DNA of 64,000 nucleotides. Origin: an uncultured Granulosicoccus sp. Its GTDB lineage: Bacteria > Pseudomonadota > Gammaproteobacteria > Granulosicoccales > Granulosicoccaceae. The DNA lies in assembly GCA_947492525.1 (NCBI GenBank), contig CANLNQ010000001.1, forward strand, positions 186,001-250,000. The letters run 5' to 3'. Each line of letters starts with the position of its first letter. The stretch's first letter is position 1. Of this stretch, positions 17,235 to 25,980 are shown one piece after another. Made by a program: the position numbers and the translations under genes. The notes beneath the pieces are model-generated. The model did no database searches. It saw only the letters and a program-made list of their open reading frames with translations, and was not told the DNA's origin.

Positions 17235-17310
17235 CGTCGACCAGGGCCCGCACGACGCGTCTATACTTTCCGCGACCAGCCACTCCTCATCGTCTTCCAG
17301 CACCTGCATC

Positions 17311-18069
17311 ATGAAAGCCATCACGCGTGCCGTCTCCTCTGCCATGCACCACTGCGAACTGACGCATATGGACAGACAGGCACTGGACCTCGATCGTGCT
17401 CGTCAGCAGCATGAAGCCTACAATCAGGCCTTGCGAAAACTGGGCGTGGAGGTGATCGAACTACCTGAGCAAGCCGAACTGGCCGATTCGGTATTCGTGG
17501 AAGACACCGCCCTGGTATTCGACGAGGTGGCCGTCATCACCCACCCCGGAGCTGTCTCGCGTCGCCCGGAGACGGCCAGCATTGCCGAGGCGCTCGAACC
17601 CTACAGGCCACTACGCCACATCGAGCCGCCAGCCATTCTTGATGGCGGCGATGTACTCACCATCGGCAAGAACGTCTACGTGGGTCTGTCCAGTCGCAGC
17701 AACCGCGATGCGGTCGAACAATTGAAAACGCATCTGCAGCCGTTCGGCTACCGCGTTCATGGCCTGGCGATGGGTCAATGCCTGCATCTGAAAACGGCCG
17801 TTACCGCCCTGGACGATCAGAGCGTTCTACTCAATCCGGACTGGGTGGATCCTGCGCTGTTCGAAGGCTACGCCATTGTCGAGACTCACCCTGATGAACC
17901 CTTTGGCGCCAACGTCGTGCGGGTGGGTCGCCACCTGCTCTACGGCGCGGCCTACCCCAACACGCAGGCAAGCATTGCCGCACTGGGCCATGACGTCCAC
18001 ACCGTGGACATGTCAGAGCTGGCCAAGGCCGAAGGCGCGGTGACCTGCTGCAGCCTGCTGTTCAATTGA
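17311..18069 (+). CDS. ddaH: Dimethylarginine dimethylaminohydrolase (dimethylargininase)
   Basis: 252 residues, pentein fold. E64-D65 in SVFVEDTALVF (substrate guanidino recognition), H159 in CLHLKTAV (general acid/base) and the Cys246-Cys247 pair in TCCSLLF near the C-terminus (nucleophile) match DDAH. The enzyme hydrolyses N-omega-methylated arginines to citrulline and methylamines, releasing usable nitrogen. Length equals bacterial DDAH (about 255) rather than arginine deiminase (about 410). I chose the ATG before KAITRAVS because it aligns with the family start; the longer frame upstream overlaps the TetR gene. Cytoplasmic. No arginine transporter adjoins it. Confidence 0.9.
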   Translation: MKAITRAVSSAMHHCELTHMDRQALDLDRARQQHEAYNQALRKLGVEVIELPEQAELADSVFVEDTALVFDEVAVITHPGAVSRRPETASIAEALEPYRPLRHIEPPAILDGGDVLTIGKNVYVGLSSRSNRDAVEQLKTHLQPFGYRVHGLAMGQCLHLKTAVTALDDQSVLLNPDWVDPALFEGYAIVETHPDEPFGANVVRVGRHLLYGAAYPNTQASIAALGHDVHTVDMSELAKAEGAVTCCSLLFN

Positions 18070-18084
18070 GACAAGCGCGCAGGA

Positions 18085-18564
18085 TCAACCCTGGCCGAAA
18101 GTCTGCTGGCCGGGCGTCTCTGCCTTGATGGTCTGGTATTCGTGAATGTAGAGTTGCTCGATGGCCACGGCAATCCAGCCACTGACGAGCATGTCGTACC
18201 ACTGCTGGACACCACTACAGGCAACGACAATATCGCCGTAGACAAAGGAGCCGAAGAACAGCAGATCATCCTCACGCAGTGAGGCGGGATGCACCAGCTG
18301 ACTGTTGATATTGGCGTTCTGCGCTCGCCAGGCCTGACGCGCTTTCTGCCTCGCCATCTGATCAAAGGGGAGCGTCCATTTTTCGGGCTCTCCCAGCGAC
18401 TCTTCATGCAACACGGCGTCTTCGAACTCCGCTTCCCATGGCTTCAACCGAGGGTTCATCACGACGATGTGAAGTTCCTGCCGGTTGGTTCGCTTGAACA
18501 ATTGTTCGATGGACGGGCGCACCAGGTCAATGGCATCGGTGACTATGTCTATCTGACTTCTCAT
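18085..18564 (-). CDS. Conserved-looking hypothetical protein
   Basis: About 159 residues, no signal peptide. The body mixes charged helices with a beta/aromatic C-terminal half (LLFFGSFVYGDIVVACSGVQ, then WYDMLVSGWIAVAIEQLYI). I do not recognise a family. A GTG three codons upstream (18573) is an alternative start. It converges with DDAH, stopping 15 bp beyond that gene's stop. Codon use and G+C look native, so the gene is probably real. Confidence 0.55.
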   Translation of the reverse strand: MRSQIDIVTDAIDLVRPSIEQLFKRTNRQELHIVVMNPRLKPWEAEFEDAVLHEESLGEPEKWTLPFDQMARQKARQAWRAQNANINSQLVHPASLREDDLLFFGSFVYGDIVVACSGVQQWYDMLVSGWIAVAIEQLYIHEYQTIKAETPGQQTFGQG

Positions 18565-18720
18565 GGATTCCACTCTTTCAGGTATTCCGGGTGACAGTCG
18601 GGATCAGCCGGAGTATCGCGTTCTCTACGTATGGAACAGCCACGCTTACTGCCATACCAGTTCATCCGTCATGCTAGCACAATCGCCTCGCCCCACTCCG
18701 TCGCTACCGCTCCATGATCG

Positions 18721-19035
18721 TCACTCTCCGCCAGAACCCTGTTTGACGCTCTTGGCAACGGAAGGGGGATTGGCCGCGTCTTCCAGATCACCGATACGAA
18801 GATAGGCAATTTCGCGCACCAGTTTTATCGTGGGCCGCAAACCGAAGAAAATCGAGCCGATGAGAAACAGCCAGGTACCAAGCTCGACAGTACTCTCCTT
18901 GAAAAACAGTATGCTGCCTACCACGAACAGAAGCGCCGCCACGAAGTCGACTGCAGTATAGGCAACCTCGGTATAGGCGTAGATCTTCCTGTGCTGATCG
19001 CTGAGCTGCTGATTGGCGGGATCGAAGATACTCAT
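18721..19035 (-). CDS. YrhK-like small membrane protein
   Basis: 104 residues with two membrane helices (about 29-48 and 55-71). The segment [20 protein letters not shown] is typical of the YrhK domain, a family of unknown function found in many bacteria. The start is the ATG with AGGAAA upstream; a longer N-terminus is possible but lacks a ribosome site. Lysine/serine-rich tail after the second helix. It is divergent from the PycTM gene, the two being separated by a heptanucleotide tandem repeat. Confidence 0.7.
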   Translation of the reverse strand: MSIFDPANQQLSDQHRKIYAYTEVAYTAVDFVAALLFVVGSILFFKESTVELGTWLFLIGSIFFGLRPTIKLVREIAYLRIGDLEDAANPPSVAKSVKQGSGGE

Positions 19036-19170
19036 CGTGTTTTCCTGTTCAAGTTGTGCCTGATCGGCCAAAAAACCGCTGATTGCTCGGTCATTTTACC
19101 CGGGCGGCCTCCTTGTTCGCAGGCATACTGAAAGTCTGCCACCCTCCTGCGTGGAAGGTGGAGAGCAACA

Positions 19171-19253
<83 letters not shown>

Positions 19254-19286
19254 CATCATGGACCAGAATCAGAGAGGACAGTCATC

Positions 19287-20120
19287 ATGTCCAGTTTGAA
19301 TGGAGTGACACACGAACCTGTAAGGAACATCTGCAACAACGGGACACTCACCGTCGAGAGAGATCACTCGGGAAAGGCAGCACACCGGCTGTCAGCCGAA
19401 TCTCGCTTTCTCGACTTGCTCGGCAGCACTACGGTTCGACTGCCCTGCCCCGATTTCGGGCACGAACTGTTCAACGAACCGGCCAACAGTGGCGTCGAAG
19501 GCACACTCGAAAAAAAGAAAAAGCCCGGAAAGAAAAACGGTGGAGGCAAACGCGACCGGAAAAGCAGAATCGACAGTCGGCGCGGTATCGACTCCCTGCT
19601 GCGCAATGCCTATCGCGCTCAACTGGATATGCTCTCCCTGGCGGCCGTCAAGGCAAACATCATGATTTCACTCAATGGCCTGCTGATATCCATGCTCATC
19701 ATCTCCGGCACGCATATCATCGGCGTTGATTTCTGGTTCGCCATTCCGATTACAGTGTTTCTCCTGAGCAGCGCTGTCGCCACCGTTTTCGCCGTACTGG
19801 CCGCGCGGCCCGATGTGAGCCGCAAGCGATTCCTGCCCAGCGATTTCAGAGATGACAAGGCACATCTCTTGCTCTTCGAAGAGTTCTCGGACCTGAGTGA
19901 AAAGCAATACGTCAAAGCCATGTTTCGCATGCTCAAGGATGACGACAGGGTCTACAAGAACATGATCTCCCATGTGCATGAACTGGGTTCCACCGCCGAC
20001 AGAAAGTATCGAAAGTTACATTGCGCCTACACGGTCTTCATTGCAGGCATCATTCTGTCAATCATGTCGCTGCTGATTCTCGAAGGGTTGAAATGGACAA
20101 ATCATCTGCCGCCGGTGTGA
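19287..20120 (+). CDS. PycTM-like (Pycsar effector, DUF5706) membrane protein
   Basis: 277 residues. Residues 1-105 are variable and contain a lysine-rich linker (EKKKKPGKKNGGGKRD). From residue 108, RNAYRAQLDMLSLAAVKANI starts the PycTM domain: helices at about 124-142 and 148-173, the segment VLAARPDV, a soluble portion (185-235), then RKYRKLHCAYTVF leading into a third helix at 246-267. In Pycsar anti-phage systems, proteins of this family are membrane effectors switched on by cyclic CMP or UMP. Here no pyrimidine cyclase is visible. Its stop overlaps the start of the DUF3616 gene by 28 bp. Assignment rests on sequence pattern recalled from the family. Confidence 0.72.
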   Translation: MSSLNGVTHEPVRNICNNGTLTVERDHSGKAAHRLSAESRFLDLLGSTTVRLPCPDFGHELFNEPANSGVEGTLEKKKKPGKKNGGGKRDRKSRIDSRRGIDSLLRNAYRAQLDMLSLAAVKANIMISLNGLLISMLIISGTHIIGVDFWFAIPITVFLLSSAVATVFAVLAARPDVSRKRFLPSDFRDDKAHLLLFEEFSDLSEKQYVKAMFRMLKDDDRVYKNMISHVHELGSTADRKYRKLHCAYTVFIAGIILSIMSLLILEGLKWTNHLPPV

Positions 20121-21160
20121 ATGGGCATCGCATCCGCGCCGTTCTATTGGCTTGCCTTACCGTACTGATGATCTCGGGCAAACCGGATCATGCCTTTGCC
20201 GAGCAAGGCGACCCGCTGATGGATATCGAAGGGCGATTTTCCACCTTGTACGAACCCTCCGGTATCACACCCTTGCCCGGCGGTGGATTTCTGATTGTGG
20301 AGGATGAACCGAAACGAGCACTACGCCTCGTCAGTTTCGATACATCCTCAAAAGACGATGGCAACTTCACCCGGGAATCAAACCTGGCATTACCCGCAAG
20401 CTTGACGGAACGGCTGTCCATCGGAACGCTGGATGATCTCGAGGGCACCGCCCACGATCGGTCAGGCAGAATCTATATCGTCACCTCACACGATGACTCG
20501 GCACCACACTGGGTCAGCAAGCGCCAGAAACTGCTGCGATTTTCCGTACAGGATGGTCGCATGCAGGATGTCGTCAGCAGTCAGACCCTGCGCCGGGATC
20601 TGCTGGCCACGTTTCCCCAACTGGATGCCAGAGAGTCTGAAAAAGGCAAGAAGGAATCAGACGGCATGAACATCGAAGGCCTGGCCTATGATCGACGTCG
20701 TGATGTTCTTCTGATCGGGTTTCGCTCCCCTGTTCTCGATGGCGAGGCCATCATCGTCAGCCTGATGAACCCGGATGCCTATCTGTCCGGGGACGCACCC
20801 CCCGTTCTGAGCACGTCTTTGTGGTCAGTCGATCTTGACCGGGGTGGCCTGCGCGCGATGAGCTATGACGACAGCAGCGATCAGCTGTTGCTGGTCAGTC
20901 GTCGAGAGAACCACAAGGATGATGACTACAAGCTCTGGCGACTGGCCGCTGATGGCAAAACCGCGGCGGTGCGAATCGAACTTGATGATAAGGAAAAAAG
21001 GATGCAGAACGTCGAAGGGCTCGCGCCCATTACCTTCGATTCACAAGCGAATTCTGCCCTGCTGCTCGTCAGAGACAATGGCAACCGCAAGAAGGGACAA
21101 GGCGGAAAATGGTTCATCCTGCCACGCGCTGAACTCGGACTGGATGCGGATACGCCCTAG
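20093..21160 (+). CDS. Exported DUF3616-type protein
   Basis: 355 residues. The signal peptide is about 1-36 (LLACLTVLMISG core, cleavage near AFA). The repeated sequence NIEGLAYDRRRDVLLIGFRS and QNVEGLAPITF resemble the DUF3616 beta-propeller-like family, whose function is unknown. Probably periplasmic. It begins inside the PycTM gene (28-bp overlap), which implies translational coupling and joint function. The ATG is chosen because it starts directly at the signal peptide. Confidence 0.7.
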   Translation: MDKSSAAGVNGHRIRAVLLACLTVLMISGKPDHAFAEQGDPLMDIEGRFSTLYEPSGITPLPGGGFLIVEDEPKRALRLVSFDTSSKDDGNFTRESNLALPASLTERLSIGTLDDLEGTAHDRSGRIYIVTSHDDSAPHWVSKRQKLLRFSVQDGRMQDVVSSQTLRRDLLATFPQLDARESEKGKKESDGMNIEGLAYDRRRDVLLIGFRSPVLDGEAIIVSLMNPDAYLSGDAPPVLSTSLWSVDLDRGGLRAMSYDDSSDQLLLVSRRENHKDDDYKLWRLAADGKTAAVRIELDDKEKRMQNVEGLAPITFDSQANSALLLVRDNGNRKKGQGGKWFILPRAELGLDADTP

Positions 21161-21272
21161 GCAGCGACGCTCGGAGACGATGACAGGACGCTGATTCTGG
21201 CTCCTGTTGATGTACATCAACGCCAATTCGCTCAGTCTCGCTATGCTGACTCCACGACTATGGAGGCAAGAC

Positions 21273-21680
21273 ATGTACAAGAATATTCTGGTCCCTGTGG
21301 CACTTGATCATGAGCACGATACCAGCATCTCGCTGAACATCGCACGTCGGCTTCTGGCCGATGGCGGCATGATAACCGCTCTGCATGTCATCGAGGGCAT
21401 CCCGCAATTTGCCGCTGTCTATCTTCCCGAGGACTACAAGGACAAGCAGCAATCTGCAGCTCTGGAGCATCTGAAATCGGAACTCGGTGAGGCGCAGGAC
21501 GTATCCTGTGATGTGGTCACCGGGCATGCGGGCCGAACGATTCATGAATACGCAGAGAAGCTGGGTGCTGACTGTATCGTCGTGGCCTCACATCGCCCGG
21601 GGTTCAAGGATCATTTCCTTGGTTCGACGGCTGCCTGGGTGGTTCGTCATTCAAGCTGCGCGGTGCATGTGCTCAAGTAA
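21273..21680 (+). CDS. Universal stress protein (UspA family)
   Basis: 135 residues. N-terminus MYKNILVPVALDHEHD and C-terminal ASHRPGFKDHFLGSTAAWV plus VRHSSCAVHVL are the UspF/UspG-type signatures; the ATP loop keeps the P-G-x9-GST part but lacks the first Gly. These proteins protect cells under starvation, oxidative and energy stress. RBS TGGAGGCAAG precedes the ATG. Monocistronic, 112 bp after the DUF3616 stop. Confidence 0.9.
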   Translation: MYKNILVPVALDHEHDTSISLNIARRLLADGGMITALHVIEGIPQFAAVYLPEDYKDKQQSAALEHLKSELGEAQDVSCDVVTGHAGRTIHEYAEKLGADCIVVASHRPGFKDHFLGSTAAWVVRHSSCAVHVLK

Positions 21681-21879
21681 GTCATGACGTCGTGCTCTCG
21701 AGGTTGTACACCTGCCAAGGACAAGCCTGCAGTGCGGTAATAGTTACAGCGTACGATGCAGTGAACGCGATAGAGGTTAGTGTCGCTGATGTCATCTACT
21801 CCGATCAGTCGCCTGTCAGGCAGTGTGCCGACGGGGTCTGATCGGTGACATTCTCCTGCGAACAGACCGAGCGATCACT

Positions 21880-22428
21880 ATGGACTGGTTGACGACTACC
21901 TGGACCGACTTCTGGCAAATAGGTCTCAGTGCCATGGGCATTCTTGCCGCCGTTGTCTTGCTGATTCGGTTGAACGGTTTGCGCAGCCTGTCGAAGATGT
22001 CGAGTTTCGACTTCGCGGTCACCGTTGCCGTCGGCAGCATTGTGGCCACCACGCTGATGTCGGACTCGGCATCCTTGTCCGAAGGTGCCATTGGTGTGGG
22101 AGCCCTGCTACTGAGCCAGCGTCTGGTCTCCATTGCGCGGGTACGCTTCAATGCATCGGCTGTGGTGGACAATCAGGCAATCGTGTTGATGATTGGCGAG
22201 ACGATGCTGGACGACGCCATGATCCGCACACGGGTGACACGAGACGATATTCGAGGCAAGCTGCGTGAAGCCAATGTCATCGACCTGTCTGAAGTACATG
22301 CAGTGGTACTCGAGTCCACCGGCGATATCTCGGTACTGCACGGCAGCGACGGCAAGACACTCGATGCCCGGCTGCTGGAAGGCGTCGCCAACGCCGAGCT
22401 TGTTGTCACCGACGGATCCACGCGATAG
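21880..22428 (+). CDS. YetF-like (DUF421) membrane protein
   Basis: 182 residues. Two or three membrane helices in the first 95 residues, with LRSLSKMSSFDFAVTVAVGS (a YetF/DUF421 hallmark), then a soluble YetF domain containing DDIRGKLREANVIDLSEVHA and VVLESTGDISVL. The family is linked to stress and spore biology in Bacillus; function unknown. Directly followed by an MgtC gene 26 bp on, so likely co-transcribed. Confidence 0.82.
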   Translation: MDWLTTTWTDFWQIGLSAMGILAAVVLLIRLNGLRSLSKMSSFDFAVTVAVGSIVATTLMSDSASLSEGAIGVGALLLSQRLVSIARVRFNASAVVDNQAIVLMIGETMLDDAMIRTRVTRDDIRGKLREANVIDLSEVHAVVLESTGDISVLHGSDGKTLDARLLEGVANAELVVTDGSTR

Positions 22429-22454
22429 CTGCCGAACGACAGGAGTCATCTGCC

Positions 22455-22880
22455 ATGGATATTGTTCAGCCTACCCTGATCATGATAATGCAACTGGTGG
22501 CAAGCGTAGTTCTCGTCCTGCCAGTGGCCTGGGACCGGGAGCATGAAGGCCCCAGCATGGGACTTCGCACCTTCTCTCTCGTCTCTCTGGGCTCGTGCGC
22601 CTATGTCATCATCGGACTGTCTCTGGTGAGCACAGACGAGCATGATGTGCTGATACGAATCATGCAGGGATTGATGTCCGGCATCGGGTTTGTCGGTGGT
22701 GGTGCCATCATCAAGGATCGCGATCACGTCAGAGGCACGGCATCGGCCGCCTCGATCTGGGTTACCGGCGCTCTGGGAGCTGCGGTCGGGTTTCAGCTAT
22801 GGGAGCTGGCCATTGCACTGTCGGTTGCCAACTTCGCCGTGGTCTTCCTGATGACCCGGGTAAAGCGCGCCGTCAAGTAA
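22455..22880 (+). CDS. MgtC/SapB family membrane protein
   Basis: 141 residues, four membrane helices. GLRTFSLVSLGSCAYVI, then GIGFVGGGAIIKD, VRGTASAASIWVTGALGAAV and a helix VANFAVVFLM match the MgtC N-terminal domain; DREHEGPSMGLRT carries its conserved acid/arginine pair. MgtC inhibits the F-ATPase and helps survival at low magnesium or acid in Salmonella. This copy lacks the ACT-like C-terminal domain of full MgtC. RBS AGGAG. Likely an operon with the YetF gene. Confidence 0.88.
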   Translation: MDIVQPTLIMIMQLVASVVLVLPVAWDREHEGPSMGLRTFSLVSLGSCAYVIIGLSLVSTDEHDVLIRIMQGLMSGIGFVGGGAIIKDRDHVRGTASAASIWVTGALGAAVGFQLWELAIALSVANFAVVFLMTRVKRAVK

Positions 22881-22943
22881 CACCGCTGTCAGTCTTGACC
22901 AGACCGCCCACGATATCTCGACAACGGCGATGTTAACTATTCT

Positions 22944-22973
22944 GACAAAAACACCGCATTTCGTAGTATGTTC
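22944..22973 (+). promoter_or_regulatory. Possible promoter of the 24-residue peptide gene
   Basis: TCTGACAAAA then, after a 15-20 bp spacer, TAGTAT about 35 bp before the peptide's start. The -35 element resembles TTGACA loosely. Tentative. Confidence 0.35.
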
Positions 22974-23004
22974 AGGTTCCCATCAGCGGAAACCGGAGGT
23001 GATC

Positions 23005-23079
23005 ATGTCTAGAGTAATTACTTGGATGACAGTCGAGACAGTTGGGAACAACGACTCCAATGGCAGCCCGGAGGAGTAG
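23005..23079 (+). CDS. Putative 24-residue peptide with perfect Shine-Dalgarno
   Basis: ATG-TCT...GAG-TAG encodes MSRVITWMTVETVGNNDSNG then SPEE. The ATG is preceded by GGAGGTGATC, the exact complement of the 16S rRNA tail, with ideal spacing. A terminator hairpin (23131-23158) lies 51 bp after the stop, so the region forms a compact transcription unit. I do not recognise the peptide; it could be a regulatory leader, a stress peptide or part of a small RNA. No hydrophobic segment or cysteine. Its downstream neighbour is a minisatellite and topoisomerase IB on the other strand. Confidence 0.5.
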   Translation: MSRVITWMTVETVGNNDSNGSPEE

Positions 23080-23130
23080 GGGTTCCTGATTGGGTAGACG
23101 CCTAACCGGCTGACATCCGATGAACTCGAA

Positions 23131-23158
23131 GGGCCGCCCATAAGTGGGTGGTCCTTTT
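23131..23158 (+). terminator. Rho-independent terminator after the small peptide
   Basis: GGGCCGCCCA-TAAG-TGGGTGGTCC-TTTT. Ten-pair stem including two G-U pairs, 4-base loop and a four-T tract. Confidence 0.75.
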
Positions 23159-23186
23159 CACGAGTGAGTCACACGGACTCGATCTG

Positions 23187-23329
23187 CAGCGCGATCCGAT
23201 TGACCTGCCATGACTCGCGAAGCACTACAAACCCGAACGACAGCGCGATTCTGTTTATCAGCAACGACTCACGAAGCACTACAGACTCGAACGACAGCGC
23301 GGTCCGATTGACCAGCAACGACTCGCGAG
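23187..23329 (+). repeat. 54-bp minisatellite, about 2.7 copies
   Basis: Units start at 23187, 23241 and 23295 with CAGCGCGATCCGATTGACC-like beginnings and contain ACTC(G/A)CGAAGCACTACA. Copies are near-identical with scattered changes. The unit is 18 codons, so it leaves a continuous reading frame, but I see no start signal for a gene. It lies between the terminator of the small peptide and the 3' end of topoisomerase IB. No unique spacers, so not CRISPR. Confidence 0.85.
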
Positions 23330-23369
23330 ACAGTCATGACCGCCAATGCCGGCTCCGCAATGGTTCTTG

Positions 23370-24401
23370 CTATTCAGCCGCCTCTTCGCTTACAGGTACA
23401 GCAAAGGCCGCATCCTTCTGCTTCAATACTCGAAGCAACCTGCTTTCCTCTCTCGACAAGCCTGACAAGGCACGGCCAGACACCTTGAGGGAATAACAGG
23501 ACCTGGCCGCATCGATCAAGACCGGATGGATATAGTATTTGCGTGACACCGCTACGGTGTTCCCGAGCTTTTCCGCCACCTGCTTCACCATGGCCGCTTC
23601 CCGTTTCTTGCCGAACTTTTCATCCACCTCATTGGCTGGGTTCTCGAACAGAAACTGACAGGCCGCCGCGCTACCACCCCAGGTGCGAAAGTGTTTTGCC
23701 GTGAATTCCTCACCGGTGTGTTCCCGCAGGTAATCGTTGACATCGCTCGAGCCAACATCGCGCTGCTCTCCCTCCTCGTCCACATATTGAAACAGTCTCT
23801 GTCCGGGCAGTTCCTGACAATAGGCGATACTGCGAGCCAGCGCTTCATCTTCCAGCACCACATGTCGCTGCACACCGGACTTGCCCTTGAAGTCCAGCGT
23901 CACCTCGTCACCGGAAACACTCGCCGAACCGGATGACAGCGTGGTGGCACCTCGCGAACCATTGGCACGCAGATATTGCTCATTGCCCACTCTGACAAGA
24001 CCACTGTCGATAAGCCTGACCGCGGTGGCGATGACGCGCTGCCGAGCATGGCGCGGTCCGGTCATGTCCTTGTCGAGCTGTCTTCGCAACGCTGGCAGGC
24101 ATTCGGCAAACTTCAGCAGTTCATCGAATTTCCGTTCATTGCGCACCCGAGACCATTCGGGGTGATACAGATACTGCTTGCGCTGTGCTTCATCGATACC
24201 TGTACTGAGAATATGCGCATGTGCCAGTGGCGAGATCCACACATCATTCCAGGCCGGCGGTATGACCAGAGAGCGGCAGTAGTCAATCAAGGATTTTCGT
24301 TTAAGCGGCTTTCCACTGATACCCAGATAGGAAAAGCCTCGCCCACGTCGAACACGAGAATAGCCGGGCTCATCCAGCCTGGCATATTCCAGCTTGATCA
24401 T
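23370..24401 (-). CDS. DNA topoisomerase IB (poxvirus-like)
   Basis: 343 residues, the length of bacterial TopIB. N-terminal GFSYLGISGKPLKRKSLIDY and VIPPAWNDVWISPLAHAHI make up the DNA-clamp cap. The catalytic domain has VRLIDSGLVRVGNEQYLRAN, TAKHFRTWGG (Arg and His) and SRKYYIHP near residue 300, whose Tyr is the nucleophile. It relaxes positive and negative supercoils through a 3'-phosphotyrosine link. Start is ATG at 24399-24401. Its gene ends next to a 54-bp minisatellite. Confidence 0.92.
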   Translation of the reverse strand: MIKLEYARLDEPGYSRVRRGRGFSYLGISGKPLKRKSLIDYCRSLVIPPAWNDVWISPLAHAHILSTGIDEAQRKQYLYHPEWSRVRNERKFDELLKFAECLPALRRQLDKDMTGPRHARQRVIATAVRLIDSGLVRVGNEQYLRANGSRGATTLSSGSASVSGDEVTLDFKGKSGVQRHVVLEDEALARSIAYCQELPGQRLFQYVDEEGEQRDVGSSDVNDYLREHTGEEFTAKHFRTWGGSAAACQFLFENPANEVDEKFGKKREAAMVKQVAEKLGNTVAVSRKYYIHPVLIDAARSCYSLKVSGRALSGLSREESRLLRVLKQKDAAFAVPVSEEAAE

Positions 24402-24586
24402 TGACGCACGACCCCGCGTGACCGCGGTGATGCTGCTGAATTCATGATTTTCCTGCTCTCTATGCTTTCACTGAACACTGACCCGACACCCACGGTCGGC
24501 TCGGTAACAGATCTTACGGACGATTGCATTACAACAGTAGCAGCGAAAAACGCAATCCGGATCGATTTGCAATTTGGCGCATCGCG

Positions 24587-24651
24587 GCAATAACAGCAAT
24601 AACAGCAATAACAGCAATAACAGCAATAACAGCAATAACAGCAATAACAGC
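24587..24651 (+). repeat. Nonanucleotide tandem repeat GCAATAACA
   Basis: Seven perfect 9-bp units (24587-24649) plus two bases. It lies between the promoters' side of topoisomerase IB (start at 24401) and the end of the phosphoesterase gene (24664). A period of nine equals three codons, so a reading frame across it would stay open; I see no gene. Confidence 0.9.
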
Positions 24652-24663
24652 GCAGAGTCCGCC

Positions 24664-25125
24664 TCAGATGGCCAGCTCGAGAATCTCTGCATCAATACCT
24701 GTATCGCTGACCTGCAACATGGCAACCGACACCGGTAGAGAGAACCGCCTGGGGCCGGCGCTGCCGGGGTTCAGATACAACACATCGTCTTTTCGGTGCA
24801 TCGCAGGCTTGTGCGAGTGTCCATAGACCACGACCTGGAAACCGGCAGCCACGGGGTCTATCCTGAGATCATCAATGATGTGCAGCACATACACGAAGCG
24901 GCTGCCAAGTTGCAATACCGCATCGCTCGGATAGAGCGCTCGCACCTCGGCCTTGTCGATATTGCCGTGTACGGCCGTAACCGGCGCTATTTCCTGCAGC
25001 GCTTCGATGATCGCGCCCTTGCCGATATCACCGGCGTGAATGATGTACTCGCTTCCCTGAAGAGCGTCCAGAGCTTGCGGTCGTATCTGGCCGTGCGTAT
25101 CCGAAATGATGCCTATTCTGGTCAC
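24664..25125 (-). CDS. YfcE/MJ0936-type metallophosphoesterase
   Basis: 153 residues. GIISDTHGQ (metal D and H), HAGDIGKG (D), HGNIDKAEV (N) and GHSHKPAMH (two H) are the four motifs of the calcineurin-like phosphoesterase fold, and LYLNPGSAGPRRF is the YfcE/Vps29-like C-terminal sequence. Members hydrolyse phosphodiesters or phosphomonoesters using two metals, usually manganese. The physiological substrate is unknown. Cytoplasmic; about 540 bp downstream of the HdeD gene's start and in the same direction. Confidence 0.9.
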   Translation of the reverse strand: MTRIGIISDTHGQIRPQALDALQGSEYIIHAGDIGKGAIIEALQEIAPVTAVHGNIDKAEVRALYPSDAVLQLGSRFVYVLHIIDDLRIDPVAAGFQVVVYGHSHKPAMHRKDDVLYLNPGSAGPRRFSLPVSVAMLQVSDTGIDAEILELAI

Positions 25126-25191
25126 GATGGTCGCCCTTTGCAGTGGTTCGAGGTCGAACGCAACCCCCGCTGACAGCTGCGCGCAGGGACA

Positions 25192-25755
25192 CTATAGGGC
25201 TTGATGGGCGCGAATGGCATAGCCCAGCATCAGCAGAGAGGCCCCACTGCTGAGAAAATTGATGCCGACCAGAAGCCCGATCACGATCGTGCTGCTTGCC
25301 GGCCAACCGAACAGTATCGACAAGGCCAGCAGCAGGGAGATGACCCCACTGGCCACCATCCATTTCCAGGCCGGAAACACCTGACGAAACTGGACGCCCA
25401 CGGCGGTGTACACAATGCCTTCGAGCAGAAACAGAGCGGCCAGTATGGCTGTCAGGACACGCATGCCCGCATCCGGTCGGACCACCATGATGAGCCCGGC
25501 AATCGTTGTCAGCAGGAACAGCAGCCCCATGGAGCGCCAATTGAATACGCCCCGCCCCTGAACCGCCACGTAGATCCCCCCGATGCCTGCAATCAGCAGC
25601 AGCCAGCCGATGAACAGGACGGTGGCGAGCGTCGCCACTTGAGGCAGCACGATGGCCAACAGCCCCAACACCAGCAACACGCCCGCGCAGATGAATACCG
25701 GGCGCGAATTCAGGCGATCGATATTCAGGGAACCGGAAACGATCGTGGTGCTCAT
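25192..25755 (-). CDS. HdeD family (DUF308) membrane protein
   Basis: 187 residues with six membrane helices. FICAGVLLVLGLLAIVLPQ and FIGWLLLIAGIGGIY, then LLEGIVYTAVGVQFRQ are HdeD features. HdeD supports acid resistance in E. coli at high cell density. The start is ATG with a perfect AGGAGG upstream (CCTCCT on the plus strand at 25761-25766). Probably transcribed before, and perhaps with, the phosphoesterase gene 66 bp downstream. Confidence 0.85.
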   Translation of the reverse strand: MSTTIVSGSLNIDRLNSRPVFICAGVLLVLGLLAIVLPQVATLATVLFIGWLLLIAGIGGIYVAVQGRGVFNWRSMGLLFLLTTIAGLIMVVRPDAGMRVLTAILAALFLLEGIVYTAVGVQFRQVFPAWKWMVASGVISLLLALSILFGWPASSTIVIGLLVGINFLSSGASLLMLGYAIRAHQAL

Positions 25756-25980
25756 GTCTACCTCCTGACGTGTCATGGCTGGATGTGCCGCATCAAACAG
25801 CCTTCTCCAGTTCTGACAGTATGCTGATGGCAGATGAACATCACCATTCGTACATTCCCATTCACACCTTGTGGACAGTACGTAGTCACGGTGCGCACTC
25901 AGTCCTTGGCTGAAACCCACAGACCGCAGAAGGAGCGGCGAGGAACATCCCCCGCCCCTCCTGTACTCATCGCCACCGTG

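Noticed and set aside
19287..20120. Complete Pycsar anti-phage system
   Set aside because: No cyclase gene next to the PycTM-like protein; only the effector-like half is visible.
23187..23329. CRISPR array
   Set aside because: Units are contiguous with no spacers, and no cas genes lie nearby.
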